Positions 63,701-64,000 of a stretch of DNA of 64,000 nt are shown piece by piece. Position 1 is the stretch's first letter, and each line of letters opens with the position of its first letter. The stretch covers positions 12,390,034 through 12,454,033 of the forward strand of contig BROE01000010.1 of the NCBI GenBank assembly GCA_036571765.1, in the 5' to 3' direction. This stretch comes from Plecoglossus altivelis. Its lineage: Eukaryota > Chordata > Actinopteri > Osmeriformes > Plecoglossidae. A program made the translations under genes and the position numbers. A model generated the notes under the pieces. It made no database searches. It worked only from the letters and a program-made list of their open reading frames with translations, and had not been told where the DNA came from.

Positions 63701-63774
63701 CGGCCAGATGGAGTGCCTCTGAATGGGGTACTGGTCCCCTCCCCAATGGGACTGAGGCTCGACACTTGGAGCAC
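60770..63774 (-). CDS. speg: SPEG striated-muscle kinase, C-terminal exons with second kinase domain (5' part outside window)
   Basis: SPEG is a giant Ig/FN3/double-kinase protein of striated muscle, required at triads and for calcium handling. Six in-frame exons, high to low: 63629-63774, 62710-62949, 62143-62366, 61741-61816, 61421-61570, 60770-61019 (1,086 nt, stop TGA at 60770). The first ends in GVPQKPYTFLDEKAR, the linker directly before the kinase. The kinase shows the glycine loop GRFGVV, the VYMAKIV lysine, LQEYDIL (helix C Glu), LHLDLKPDNIMV (catalytic Asp), ILDFGSA, YMAPEMV and DIWSLGALTYIMLSG. All residues needed for catalysis are present. The tail YLMKLRRQTLTFTT and RLKEFLG matches human SPEG rather than obscurin. 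The protein then ends in a short Ser/Pro/His-rich extension. The upstream kinase-1, Ig and FN3 exons are right of the window. Confidence 0.94.
62950..63628. other. speg: Intron of speg
   Basis: Separates the linker exon from the first kinase-2 exon. I see nothing in it beyond a C run at 63119-63125. The stretch 63775-64000 is likewise intron. Confidence 0.7.
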
Positions 63775-64000
63775 CTGGACATGAGGTAAATATTCATCGA
63801 TTGTGAGGTAATCGATGAGGTAAATGTCAGTACTATCTTCACAGAACACAATAGGCCAACCTGTCAAATTGAAAACTTGACAAAGACTAAATGCATCCGT
63901 TTCTTTGTTGCAAATACAGTTTACCTAATCTTAAGTGAACACTTTGAAATTGAGGTACACTGTGGCAGTTTGCGTACTCAAAACTGCACCATCATCTAAG

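Noticed and set aside
60770..63774. Obscurin as the identity of the kinase exons
   Set aside because: The linker GVPQKPYTFLDEKAR and tail LMKLRRQTLTFTT fit SPEG kinase 2, and obsl1/ctdsp1 neighbours match the human SPEG neighbourhood.

Overview
The window is vertebrate genomic DNA, almost certainly from a ray-finned fish. Genes are split into short exons with GT-AG introns. CA, CT and tetranucleotide microsatellites are dense, and fish-type transposon and SINE remnants lie in the introns. A dispersed repeat and the Tc1-like remnants resemble elements I associate with pike and salmon relatives, but the species is inference. A 10-base N run near 28.5 kb shows that this is a draft assembly.

Four protein-coding genes and one microRNA gene can be read. 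(1) Positions 1 to about 30,000, minus strand: the 5' two thirds of col18a1 (collagen XVIII). Thirty-two exons of the frizzled-containing long form chain together in frame from the ATG at 18789 down to 75. A second, phase-compatible signal-peptide exon at 29848-29935 probably starts the short form. The C-terminal trimerisation and endostatin region lies beyond the left edge. (2) 35535-49827, plus strand: obsl1 (obscurin-like 1), complete. It has 25 coding exons, 23 Ig domains and one fibronectin III domain, and encodes about 2,307 residues. (3) 52637-58231, minus strand: ctdsp1 (small CTD phosphatase), complete, 7 exons and 258 residues. Its fourth intron carries a mir-26 hairpin. (4) 60770-63774, minus strand: the last six coding exons of speg, holding the second kinase domain and the C terminus.

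Layout: col18a1 and obsl1 are head to head around a 5.6 kb intergenic stretch. obsl1 and ctdsp1 are tail to tail. ctdsp1 and speg follow each other on the minus strand. obsl1, ctdsp1 and speg all have human counterparts on 2q35, whereas human COL18A1 is on 21q22, so the window joins two human linkage groups. obsl1 and speg belong to the same giant muscle Ig/kinase family. Ctdsp1 and intronic miR-26 are a known host gene and microRNA pair that act together in the REST and Rb pathways.

Other structure includes a 566-bp solo LTR with matching target-site duplication in the mir-26 intron of ctdsp1, a decayed Tc1/mariner copy and a second shorter remnant, tRNA-derived SINE pieces, a 28-bp minisatellite, a purine-rich tract, and a probable false duplication beside the assembly gap. 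I found no CRISPR array, rRNA gene or functional tRNA gene.
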